From contig JANEZZ010001855.1 in NCBI GenBank assembly GCA_026122225.1, positions 558,001-622,000 on the forward strand: DNA of 64,000 nt. Direction: 5' to 3'. A program made the translations under genes and the position numbers. Positions 1-10,937 of this stretch are shown piece by piece; position 1 is the stretch's first letter, and each line of letters begins with the position of its first letter. The notes beneath the pieces were generated by a model, which saw nothing but the letters and a program-made list of their open reading frames with translations, was not told the DNA's origin and did not search any database. This stretch comes from Heloderma charlesbogerti (taxonomy: Eukaryota > Chordata > Lepidosauria > Squamata > Helodermatidae).

Positions 1-90
1 TGGTCCACAAGAGAGGTTACTTGATCAAAAAATGAGATCAGATTTGTCTGGCAGGAGTAATCACTGCATTATTTTCAAGGTGCTTACAGA
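1..90 (-). mobile_element. CR1 LINE fragment, first part (split by a MITE)
   Basis: Antisense copy of the CR1 reverse-transcriptase region that is also present at about 45440-45580. The match resumes at 578, so the fragment is one CR1 interrupted by the insertion at 91-569. Confidence 0.85.
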
Positions 91-569
91 TAGGGATGTT
101 GGAGAATTCCGCCATGGACTCTGGAATGGACTACCCCCCTGCCACCCCCCAAAATCCCACCCGGAATGGACCTATCTGGCGGTGGCGGCGGATGCAGCAG
201 CGGCAGCGGCAGCTCCAGGTCGTCTTCCAGCTGCTGCCGAGCTACTGCGGCCGCTAATGGCGGCCGTCATAGCAGCTGCCATTTGCGTCTGTGCCTTAAG
301 CTGTGATAGGCTACGTAAATACTAATGTAGCCTATCACGGCCTAAGGCACAGATGCAAATGGCAGCCGGTGTAGCCGCCACCATTTGTATCCGCAGCACG
401 GTAGAGGTGGCCAGAAGTCCGGCTGCAGCCAGCCCAGGCCAGCAGCTCTGAGGCTCTGCTGCGGAGCAGAGCCAGCCAGGGAGGATTCCAGGGGGGAGGG
501 ACAGATTGCCTCCCCCACCCCCAGCAGATGCCCCGGACCGGAACCAGGTAAGTGATCCGCTCACCCCTA
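91..569. mobile_element. hAT-type MITE with palindromic core, copy 1
   Basis: Begins TAGGGATG and ends CACCCCTA, flanked by a perfect 8-bp duplication CTTACAGA (83-90 and 570-577). The core holds a CGCAAATGGC-type module and a palindrome around TAGGCTACGTAAATA (about 305-342). An 8-bp duplication is the hallmark of hAT transposition. There is no coding capacity; the frames across it are chance frames in GC-rich DNA. Confidence 0.88.
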
Positions 570-577
570 CTTACAGA

Positions 578-745
578 TGGATTGCTTTATCATCTGCTCC
601 AGAATTTTCCCAGGGATTGATGTCAGACTGACTGGTCTGGAGTTCCCGGGTTCCTCCTTTTTACCCTTTTTGAAGATAGGGACAACATTAGCCCTCCTCC
701 AGTCATCTGGCACTTCCCCCATCCTCCATGATTTCTCAAAGAGAA
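578..745 (-). mobile_element. CR1 LINE fragment, second part
   Basis: Continues the CR1 of 1-90 after the MITE. It is antisense to the segment near 45280-45440 that encodes the [15 protein letters not shown] region of reverse transcriptase. It degrades after about 745. Confidence 0.85.
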
Positions 746-1029
746 ATCCTTAATGGATTCATTCCTCCTTAATGGATTCATTGCAGAAAGAAGAAAAAAC
801 AGAGAAGCAGCAGTGGAAAAGGAGGGTTACAAATGGAAGATGAGGTCATCTGGACCCCCTATACAATTCTGTGAATAAGGCAGGGCTTCATCTGGAAGCA
901 CCCCTACTGTTAATTAAATAGGTTTCTTAAGTGGGCAGGGTTATATATCCATCTCCCTGGCAGGGATCTGAAATACAGCCCTGCAGCTAGGTTTCTCTTA
1001 GGCCAGGCTTTACCAACTTCAGGTCCCCA

Positions 1030-1879
1030 TAGGGATGTACAAAAGTCTCTTACCTTTTCGCAGCTTTGATTCGCGGTGGAGGGGAAGCGCTCCGTCCCTC
1101 CCCCCGGAATCCTCCCTGGGCTGGATCTGCTCCGTGGCGGCTCCATGGAGCTGCCGGCTAAGGCCGTCCGCAGCCAGAGTTCCAGCCACGGCTGGCTGCT
1201 GCAGCCGCCGTAGCAGCCGCCATTTGCTTCCTGCCAGGCTGCCATGATAGGCTACATAAGTATTTTCATAGCCTATCACGGCAAAGAGCAGGGGTGCAAA
1301 CGGCGACCGCTACGCCATTTGCGCCGCTGCTCTTTCCATGATAGGCTACGTAAGTATTTACATAGCCTAGCACAGTAAAGGCAGCTACACAAATGTCATA
1401 GTGGCCGTCATTTGCGTGGCTGCCTTTACCGTGATAGGCTACATAAATACTTACGTAGCCTATCATGGCAGCCTGGCGTAGTGGCCACCATTTGCATGGC
1501 TGCCTTTACCTTGATAGGCTACCTAAGCAGTGCAAATGGCATAGCGGCTGCCGTTTGCACCCCTACTCTTTGCCATGATAGGCTACGTAAATACTTACAT
1601 AGCCTATCACAGCAGCCTGGAAGGACGCAAATGTCAGCTGCTATGGTGGCCGCCATTTGCAGCTGCAGCAGCTGGCCAAGAGACCAGCTGCTGCCACTGC
1701 CGGAGCCACCGCTGGAGCCGCCGCCACCAGAACATCCGCCCCAGGTAAACCTCGTCCCGGGGGGGGGATTCTGCGGGGTGGCGGGGGGTGGGAGGCCATT
1801 CTGCCACGGGTTTCGGGGGGCCAAATGCCAGTGCATTCGGTCTCACTGAAATCCGTGGCAGAATTCTCCACCATCCCTA
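1030..1879. mobile_element. hAT-type MITE with palindromic core, copy 2 (longest intact, 850 bp)
   Basis: TAGGGATGT...CATCCCTA with a perfect 8-bp duplication GGTCCCCA (1022-1029 and 1880-1887). The interior has at least four GATAGGCTACGTAA-type palindromes (near 1250, 1355, 1450 and 1595) alternating with AAATGG/CCATTT modules. The two ends differ: one carries CTTACCTTTTCGC, the other a GAATTCTCC arm. No transposase is encoded. Confidence 0.9.
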
Positions 1880-2459
1880 GGTCCCCAGATGTTGTTGGAC
1901 TACAACTTTCATCATCCCTGACCATTGGCCATGACGTCCCAGCAAAAAGGAAGGAGGAGAGGAGGGAGTTTGGAAGATGGGTTCTGCCTAATGGGAATGT
2001 GCAGAGTTAATTCACTGTGCTTTACTAGGTGTGACTCACTTTCCAAGTGCTTGGAACAGCCAAATCGTCACCCTCCATCGTCTCCAAGACCAGGCAATTC
2101 CAAAAAGCTTAAAGGGCGGGGGTCATTTCCCCCCATCAGGATGGCATGACTCACAACACTTTAGTCACAGTGTTCCACCTGTTCCCAACCTCCCTTCCTG
2201 ATATCCTAATGAAATACATCCAAGAAACCCATGCCAAAACTATGCCCATTTACCCAATTGATGCTCACTGCAGAATCAGTTGAGGAATTTCCATTGGTTG
2301 TTCTTCAGCTCAGAATTCTAATCCTCTTGATCATTTTGGAACCCTGATGGTCCTTTGAGATAAGACTTCAAAGCCATCCAGTTTCTCCACCTGCCTCAAT
2401 GAAATCTAAATGTGGTACCAGACAGGTCTGCAGGTTTCAGCTGCTGGGCTACTGATGGG

Positions 2460-2460
<1 letters not shown>

Positions 2461-2506
<46 letters not shown>

Positions 2507-2521
2507 CGCGCGCGTGTGTGT
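2461..2521. repeat. TG microsatellite with embedded CG run
   Basis: About 19 TG units, then about 8 CG units, then TG again. Alternating purine-pyrimidine DNA of this kind can take the Z form. It also explains the Cys/Val and His/Thr repeat frames here. Confidence 0.98.
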
Positions 2522-5500
2522 GCAATGCTCTCACCAAAAGGCCAAGGGAAAGAAAGGGTCCAGAAAGGAAAGGGAAAGTAGCTTGGATGTGGGCAGGTAG
2601 GATCATTTTTTAAAAAAATATCAACCCTTTAAACGAATCAAACAGCTAATGAGACCGGAGGGAGACAGCAGCTTCCTGACAGATTTAGAGCCACTAATGA
2701 GCAGGGCAGCTAATGTCGTTTCATGCGTGTCATCATCCTTTGCAGCACAGATTTAGTCCATTTAGATGGCTATCAATTCCCCAGACACAGAGAGTCATTT
2801 CTCAAAAGACTGGGTTCTACACTGCCTCTCGTAGAATTGCCACTTTTTCCTTTATTTTCTTTTTTCCTGGCAGGGCTACCGCACCTTTCACAGCTACCTG
2901 ATAGGTGAGGTTGCCCACTAACCAAACTCCAATCTGGCTATGTTTGCTTGGGGCTTTGGGGCCCGTGGCTGGAAAAGATGGTGATGGTGCGGTTCTCTCT
3001 GACTTAGCTGCCTTTAAAAAGTGCTGCACATGTTTGATAAACAGGTAGAGTTTGCGCTGAGCTATGCCTCAGACATGCTAAAATATCCTGCACTCGAAAC
3101 CCCAGATTTGCCCACACACCTCCAGTCTCCACCTCCTGGCTTGACCTACAAAGCTGCTCTGGGCTACTGGCTTGACCCCCACGTTCCAGGTTGCTGGGGG
3201 GGGGTGTTTGTTTACGTTCAATAGCTGGTAACACTAGTGACAGGGAGAAATCCAACAGATGAAGCTTTCTCAACATCCAGATTTTGGAGCAGGGGAAGGG
3301 GTTGCTGCAAAGATATAGCTACCCCTCCTTGCCGCCAACAGGAAAGCTGGTGGCCGCTTTGCGGTTGGGCCATTTTGCAGTGGGCCATTTTGGCTTCGAA
3401 TTGGGCATGGAAGATCTGGGTTGGAATTTCTACTTGCACCAGAGATTGGTGGATGACCTCGGGCCAGGTACACTCTTCCGACCTGTTGTACAGCTAAAAA
3501 CAAGAAAACCCTCATGGGTGTCACCCACAACAGAAATTCTTGGAGGAACACTGGGGTATAAATAAGTGTGAATTTAAAAAAAAAACCGGATAAATTTCCT
3601 TTGAGGCTTTTTTGGGGTAACCTTGAGGGCTAGAAACTTGAAATTCTATTTTAAAATACTGTGTGTGTGCGTGCATGCGTGCGTGTTATAAATGTGAGTT
3701 GGTGAGTGTTGTAGGACAAACATCTGTTCTCACCCTTGCATCATTATGATGTGGCACTGACGAGCATTACTTGCCAAATTCCCCTCTCCGGTGAAAGGAA
3801 CATGAGCCCCACTCTAATTTGCATCTGGCAAAGATCTGATAATGCTGGGGTTCAGGCTGAATATAACACGGTGACAAAGCAAGTGACTTTTCCCCTTGTG
3901 GGGTGAGGCGGGGGGAACCAAACATGCCCCTAAACTCTAGAAAATCACCCAATGTCTCATTTTCTACCTTGGCCTCCTTTCCCTGCAGAAGCTGCCTGAG
4001 AGGAGAGAGGAAGTTGTGATATTTCCTGCTCCTCCCTTTCCTTGCTGAATCACAACAGAAGAAAAAAGCCATACTCCCACCCTTGTCGTGTTATGGCTGG
4101 TCCTTCTCCAGCCAACAGCAAACCTGCCAAGAAAGGTCACGGCGTCTGCCCCAGACCAGCTGGTTTATTTTTTTATATATTTATTATATTTCTATACCAC
4201 CCAGTAGCCAAAGCTATTTTACCTAATCTCAGTTCTTTTGGGAGGAGGAAGGTTGATGGTGGTATACTCAAAAGTGAGGGAGAGACACTCTGTATGTGCT
4301 CAGAGATGCTATATGTTTCTCTCCCTAAATCCCAATTCTGATCCTTGGCATGAAAAAGTACATTCTGGGAGGGCTAAGCCTAGAGCCAGCTCAGGCCTCA
4401 ACATAGTGCTACAGAGGGTGCTATGGAAAGAGTGAGGGAATGGAGGTCTGTGGAGGATGTCAAGAATGTCAGTTGAGAGACCAGAAGAAGCAGGACCTAT
4501 CACCCCTTCCTTCTCTGGCACTGCCTAGCATTTCCAGAAGACCAACAATTTGCAAGATGCTGTATAGCAGTGCTGTTGAATCTCAGGCCCATAAGCCAAA
4601 TCAGCCCTACCTGACATCCAGTCCAGCCCATCTGATGTCCAAATCCAGCTCTCCAGGGTTTCCCAGAAGGCCATGTTCCTTTGCCCTACCACTTTCCCCC
4701 AGCTGCCAATTATTTGGTGGTTTCCTGGCTTTTGCATGTGTTTTTTTCCCCATTCTGAAAGGTTGAAATGTCTCTCCTAAGGCTTTTTTACTTGAACTAA
4801 GAGCTTTAAGATGAAGTATGCCATGCCCCCTTCAGCCCTGTTCATCACCACTGGAATGCAGCCGCCAAGAGCTTTTCCAAAATGGAATGCGGCCCTTTGG
4901 CTGAAAGAGATGCAATACGGACTGGGAGTGGCTGCCCTGGATCTCTGGAAAAGAAAAGTCTTCTCCAGCACCTCCTCCCTCATCTTTTTTAACCAGAGAT
5001 GCAAAGGACTGAACCTGCAAAGCATGTGTTGTACCAGGCAACTACAGTAAAGTATGCTGGTATTTGGGGTAGGGATGTCAGAAGAATCTGGAGGGGGGGT
5101 GGAGCTCAATGAGTTTTCATTGGCTCGCCCCACCCCCTGGACTCTGTTCCATCTTCTGTCAGCTGGCCCACCTCCAATGAGTTGGGCCAGCTAGTGAAAT
5201 TTCCATTTTTTGGTTTGTGTGGGGGGGTTTTGCAGAAGAAGACATTCACGCAAATTATGGCCATAAAATGTTCAATTTAAAGCCACACTTTGTGCAAATT
5301 ATGCAATTTATGGCTGTAATTTGCACGAATATCTATTTGTGCAAATTATGGCTGAGGCCAAACTCAGCGCATAAGAAGTCCCCAGAACTCAAGAAACTGT
5401 GCAGCTCAGCTTGCAAAAGCAAGCTGAGTTGGGCGCTCGGTGGAAGTCTGGCAAGCTCCCAAAGGTCCAGATTTCCTGGCAACCAACATCCCTAAGTTTA

Positions 5501-5649
5501 AATATGGGGAAAAAACCTGCACAAAAACTGGGAAACCATGAAATGATCCTGGGGGAAGGGGTTGTGGCCTTCTGCGGAACCCCAGAGGGCCAACTTTGGC
5601 TGCCACGCAGGCCAGATTTGCCCCCTGCATTTGAGGTTGTGCAGCCTTG

Positions 5650-5855
5650 AATCAGCCATTAATCCATCTAACTCTGTACTGCTGAGTCTGACTGACATAC
5701 AGAGGTTCCCACCCCCAGGGCCATTCAGAAGTTCCCCCCAGCCCTGTCACATAGTTAATGTTCTGTAGATGCTGGGAGCTGAATCTAGGACCCTCTATGA
5801 GCAAAAGGGTGTCTTGCATCACTAAGCTGTGAAAAAGCCCCGGTGTCTTTTTAAA
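5650..5855 (-). mobile_element. tRNA-derived SINE (diverged)
   Basis: Minus-strand SINE recognised by the reversed B-box-like GCTGAATCTAGGACC and A-box-like region near 5825, and by a TCTGACTGACATACAGAGG tail shared with other copies. Boundaries are approximate. Confidence 0.5.
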
Positions 5856-6112
5856 GCAGAAGTTGGCAATCCTTCGAACACATGCGGAAATGTTTAAGAC
5901 TGAGGGCCAAACTGAATGAGAGGAGACACCATTCATGCCATTAACAATTGCACAGTTTCATGAATAGGTTTTTAAAGTAAATTGCAGGTGCGTGGGGAAT
6001 CCCAATTGGGACCTGGATGTGTGTATGGAAGGGTGATAGGAAGCTTTAACCCTTTGCTCTCCCCTGGTGCAGTCCCAATCCAGATCAGGCCCTGTGTGCC
6101 TGCTATATGCAT

Positions 6113-6245
6113 GGGGGTTTGTTGTTTATTCATTCAGTCACTTCCGACTCTTCATGACTTCATGGACCAGCCCAAGCCAGAGCTTCCTGTCAGCCGTCGC
6201 CACCCCCAGCTCCCCCAAGGTCGAGTCCGTCACCTCCGGATGCAT
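6113..6245 (+). mobile_element. Bov-B (RTE) LINE fragment
   Basis: Contains CCGACTCTTCATGACTTCAT and then CCAGAGCTTCCTGTCAGC, typical of Bov-B in squamates and ruminants. Short and non-coding. Confidence 0.7.
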
Positions 6246-7548
6246 GGGGGAGGGGGAGAGAAATCTCTCTTTTTCCCAGTGGGAGCTTTTTTCCCATGTA
6301 AACAGCAGGGGTCCCCCCCACAATCCATATTGGAAAAGCAGGAGGGAACAAAGGGGTTCAAGTCCCACTCCCCAACTTTCCCCAACACACATACATGCAG
6401 ACACCCCAGGGTGCCAAACTGGATCAGTCCTATGCCTAGAATTTATTTTTTCAAAAGCCATTTATGCAATGGGCTAATTTCACCCTAATACATTTATTAT
6501 ATGGCTCTATGCTTTCATGGACTAGGGTCCATCCACTTCATTGGATGTGTGGCACAAAACCAGTATTCATTCATGCATCTCTGCAGTGGAACTTTGGTCC
6601 AAGGAAAAGGATGCTGTGATAGATTGGATTAGCCTTTAAGGTGCCGCAAAGCTCTTTGTTGTTTCTGGCAAAATCTTAAATGGAGCCCTTGATGGTCAGT
6701 GTGACTTGGGGAGGGGGGGAGGAGAGTTTTATGGCAGCACTCCAAGATCTAATGGGGAATGGGCCTCACAGCCAAAAGGAGCTCACAGTTCCTAGCCCTC
6801 TCCATCCATCCTCCATCTTTCGGCCTCATCTTTCCACTTCCGAACTCACCTAATGCTCAGCCTTTTGTCTTCAGCTGCCACCCGCCATTCCTATATATAA
6901 GTCAACACTCATCGTAGTCAATAAGCACACAGTTGCACGAATGCCATTAGGAAGTTGGCCGAGACCCAACAAACTCATTACACTGTCAGCTCCGAGCCAT
7001 AGTGGAGGCAGTTTGGGCTGCCAAAATAGCTTGCTCATGGCTGAAGACCTCTAGAGAAACTGGCCAGGTTGGAGGCAACAGAGAAAGGGAACCGCAGGGC
7101 AAATGTAATAAAACAGCTGATGGGAAATGTGCTCCCTGGGGAATTCGGTAATGGAACAAGTTGTTGCTTGATCTCTCCCCCCCCCTTTTTTTTTTTAAGC
7201 TGGAGGGGGGCAACTGACCCTACATTTCAATGCACACAAACACATATATACCCGGGGCCCTTTCACCTGTTACAGAGGCCCACTGATAAGGCAGGAACTA
7301 GAACAAAACAGGAGACTGGATCAACTAGATAAACTGCATAATCCCACCTTGGGTCAATTGTTCATAGCCAAAGAGATAATTATGAGAACTAAATTTGAAC
7401 ACTGTAAGATCTATGCGGGTGGAGGACTCAGGGGAGGGCAAAAACCTGTTTTCGAGGAATACAGGGTGGTTCCCACAAGACCTAGCCTGTATGCTGAACA
7501 CATACACAAGGGTGCAGAGGAAGCCCCAGGATGATGTCCTATCCCACA

Positions 7549-7640
7549 CCATGGTTGTTGTTGTTCAGTTGTTAAGTCATGTCCGACTCTTCATGACCCC
7601 AAGGACCATAGCACGCCAGGCCTTCCTAGCCACCTCTTTC
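7549..7640 (+). mobile_element. Bov-B (RTE) LINE fragment
   Basis: Contains GTCCGACTCTTCATGACC and ATAGCACGCCAGGCCTTCC, the Bov-B signature, followed by a TC-rich run. Confidence 0.75.
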
Positions 7641-9222
7641 TCTCTCTCTCTCTCTCCCCCCCCCTGCCCCCCATCAAATCCCCACTGCTTCTGACCAGCC
7701 AGCAGGCTCAACCCCTCGGTCCTCATAACTTCTGGCATATGGGATTGACTTTGTTTTTTTACAGGTCCACCAGCTGTAGCCTGGGCAAAGTGGTGGCGGA
7801 TCAGGTACTGGAGCCAGTTACCAACTGTACCACATGAGGCATAGATAACCTGAATACACAAGTACAAATCCCCTGCCCAGTTGCTACAGGGCCAAAACAG
7901 ACATTACATCCAACGTGTGTCTAGCAACAATGTCTCCTTTTTATTTTTACACTAGCGTAGGCATAGGAGGCCCGATGGGGATTTTAAAAATCCTACCCCA
8001 CACTATTGTCCCAATCGAGATCAGGGGAATTGTGCCTACTCTAGAGTAAAAATGGGGCCGAAGATATACCTGCTAGACACACATGCAAACAAATGTCTGT
8101 TTTGACCTACAGACTGGGGATTCTAACTCAAAAACTCTAAACCTGTGCACCAGAGATGCACAAGAGATGCACCTGTGCACCAGAGACCCAGTCAAGGGTA
8201 ACCAATTAATACTATTTTAGAGGTGAAGTAGACTGAAGTTAAAAGTAATTTGCTCAAGACTAGCCATGGGAGAGGAGGTATTTGGGTGGGCGAAGAGGAG
8301 GGGGTTTCTTAGGAATATAGGAAGCTGCCTTCCACCAGGTCAGACTATGGCCTGTTTCACACAAACACAGTAAGCCATGGGCTGTTGTTGGGCTATTTGA
8401 GGGTTGTTTCCTCCTCCAACAACAAACGTAAAAAGAAGAGGGATAGAACCACCCAATGTATTTCAGATTGTAAATCCTTCTTCGGGGGCATTATTGCAAT
8501 AATATTATTGCAAAAATGCCCCTGAAGAAGGATTTGCAATCCCAAATGCATTGGGCCAAGAATAAAAAAAACAATTTGCGAGTAGCATCTGGAGTTTTCT
8601 CCCCTATTTTTTGCTGTCTGCAGAGCCATCTCTCTTTTTGTGTTTGCTGCTTTTGCTTTGGGATTGGTTATGGAATGGGACAATGTGCACAGCTGCTCTA
8701 AAGAACATCTGGACAAATTGTTAGAACAACCTCTATTTTTGAGCCCAAGTCTGCATATCAAGCAGTAGACTGGGATATGTTGGTGCAGCAACATAGGAAG
8801 CATAATAGAAATGATTTACATGCCTCAACTATACTTGAATATTGTTGACAAAAATGCATCCCTTAAAGAACCAGGCCTTTTCAGGGACGATGAAGAATTT
8901 GGGTGCAAGTGATGTGCCATCCCCAATAAAAGCTCTTAGGATTTCATGATATTGATTATTGAGACTTCCAAAAAGTTGCCCCTCAAACAAGCTGCCTGGT
9001 TTCATATGACACAACAAGCCATGCCCGGACAGGCAATTAGGCAAATGGCAGCCAGCATGCACCCACATATGCCCCAGCTTAAGCAAGCCACTGTGGTGTG
9101 TTTAAGCTGTGGCCACTGTGTGAACAGAGCCAATGTCTGAAGCCAGAACCACGGCTTATCTTTGGCTTGTTTGTACTTCTGTCTGCCCTGAAACAGAGGC
9201 GCCCATCAAGAACAGCCTCTAA

Positions 9223-9355
9223 GGGTGCAATCCTATGCATGTTTACACATAGAAAAGGCCTACAACTCCCAGCATGCCCCAGCCAGCATGGCTGGCTGGG
9301 GTATGCTGGGAGTTGTAGGCCTTTTCTTTGTCTAAACACGCATAGGATTGCACCC
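9223..9355. mobile_element. PIF/Harbinger-like MITE, near-perfect palindrome
   Basis: 133-bp element with terminal inverted repeats GGGTGCAATCCTATGC and its complement, flanked by TAA on both sides (9220-9222, 9356-9358), fitting a 3-bp TWA duplication. The interior folds on itself through AAAAGGCCTACAACTCCCAG and its complement. Confidence 0.8.
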
Positions 9356-9414
9356 TAACCACTGTAAAGGTTGGCAAAATGAGAGCTTTGGCTATTGGGC
9401 AGTATAGATATGAG

Positions 9415-9449
9415 ATGGATGGATGGATGGATGGATGGATGGATGGATA
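9415..9449. repeat. (GGAT)n microsatellite
   Basis: About eight GGAT units. Confidence 0.97.
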
Positions 9450-9589
9450 GAAACAAACCGGAAATAGGGGAAACAATCCATGGTTTGTTTACTTGTCTGC
9501 AGGAAAATTCATGGCTAAAGCAACAAACCATAGTTAACATAAACCATACCTTAGTGTTACCTGTGAACACAGCCTATTTGTCCACCTAG

Positions 9590-9765
9590 CTAGTACTGTC
9601 GACTCTGACTGGCAGTTGTTCTCCAGCCTCTCAGCCAGGGAGTTATTCCAATCACCTTGTACTCTATCCTTCCAACTGGAGATGTCACCGATCGAACCTG
9701 GAACCTTCTTCATGCCAAGCATCTGCTCTATCACTGAGCTACACAGGCCATCCCCACCGGGAGTC
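9590..9765 (-). mobile_element. tRNA-derived SINE
   Basis: Reversed A-box/B-box arrangement: CTCTATCACTGAGCTACA near 9727 and GATCGAACCTGGAACC near 9692. The tail contains GACTCTGACTGGCAG. Minus orientation. Confidence 0.7.
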
Positions 9766-10536
9766 TCCAATTTCCATTTGTTGTATTAAACTGTGGGGAA
9801 TTCCCATTCTACTGCAGGATTCTCAGAGATCTACCGGAAGGTCCCAATCTACCTTCCACTGACCCTGATTTGTAGATCAAGTGTTTAATTGACTTCTTGG
9901 TCACCAGTTGGCTTTTCTGGCCAATTAGCTAAAGGTATGGGATATGGTGAGCTGAGGTACCATTTTCCTCCCCCCCACACACACACACACACACTTGTGG
10001 CCAAACCCATATGATCACCAATGTCACTCATCCACACCACTTTCTTTCCTTCTCTGGAGACTGTAATTTGTTAGGGATTGTGGCATCACCCAAGGAGTCA
10101 GATTTGGCCTGGGGCTGCCAGTTCGTGATCCCCACTGTACTCGGGCAGCTGAAGGTGTGAATCAACTCCACTAAAAAGCCATTTCATTTGCGGAGATACA
10201 AAAGGTGTTCGCTGTGGCATTTGATGCTCGTTGATGTCCCTGAGACAATTTTTTTATAGGAGAAGCAAGAGTTGAACCCACAACCTTTCTCATGTAAAGC
10301 ATGGGTTGTACCCAATATTAGTCCTACTTAGAGTAAACCCATTGGAATTAGTGGGACACACATTAGATACAGCCTATTGGATATAAATCCAAGTGTTCTA
10401 GCCCTGGGCGATGGCTCCTCCCCAACTCAGACTTTGTAACTCCTACACCTGCAAGACATTGCCAGGTAAGGCTGATGGTGTTCTCTCAGTGGTACAACTA
10501 GGTAATTTTTGTCCCTGGACTTAATGATCTTATGGG

Positions 10537-10929
10537 TAGGGATATTGGAGAAATCCACAACAGAATCAAATGAGTTTGGATTTTCATGGATCCGACCCAC
10601 AGATTTCGCAGCAGACCAGCTTTTGCCTTGTTGGCGGATTCTGCAGACTTGCGGACCAGTTTGCGAACTTTCCTGAATTTTGCACAAATGTCATCATAGA
10701 AAAAATGAAAAATGTAAAAAACCCAGCCAAAAATGTGAATTTCCCCCATGGGATAAAGCATGAAAACGCTCGTTTGGGGGGAATTTCTGCATTTTCACAT
10801 GCATGAATTTGCGCAAATTCAGCAACAAAAGAATCTGATTCTGTCGATGGGCAGAAGACAGAATGAAAGGCACTTTGACAATCTGTGAAACACCGATGGA
10901 ACAGAATTTACACAGCCCATACATCCCTA
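10537..10929. mobile_element. hAT-type MITE, AT-rich family
   Basis: TAGGGATAT...ACATCCCTA with a 7/8-matching duplication CTTATGGG/CTTATGGT (10529-10536, 10930-10937). The ends match the palindromic-core MITEs but the interior is different and AT-rich (AATTTGCGCAAATT-type repeats). Related pieces lie near 32828, 39293 and 61510. Confidence 0.8.
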
Positions 10930-10937
10930 CTTATGGT

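Larger units (their letters stand above)
1888..9222. other. Anonymous intergenic DNA with scattered repeats
   Basis: No gene recognised. Contents seen: a CTACAACT-type palindrome remnant near 1885-1930; a TG/CG tract at 2461-2521; a TG-rich stretch near 3660; a GGTTGAAATG/TTGAACCTC-type repeat near 4560-4930; an ATGGC/AATTTGCAC-rich repeat at 5220-5640; a tRNA-type SINE near 5650-5855; Bov-B pieces at 6113 and 7549; polypyrimidine at 7640-7670. The open frames here have no recognisable product or splice support. Confidence 0.6.

Noticed and set aside
1200..1620. Regularly spaced palindromes that could suggest a CRISPR-like array
   Set aside because: The spacers are themselves repeated palindromes, the host is a vertebrate and the block has transposon ends with a target duplication.
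9590..9765. tRNA gene
   Set aside because: A and B boxes are present but no cloverleaf can be closed, and the tail is that of a SINE.
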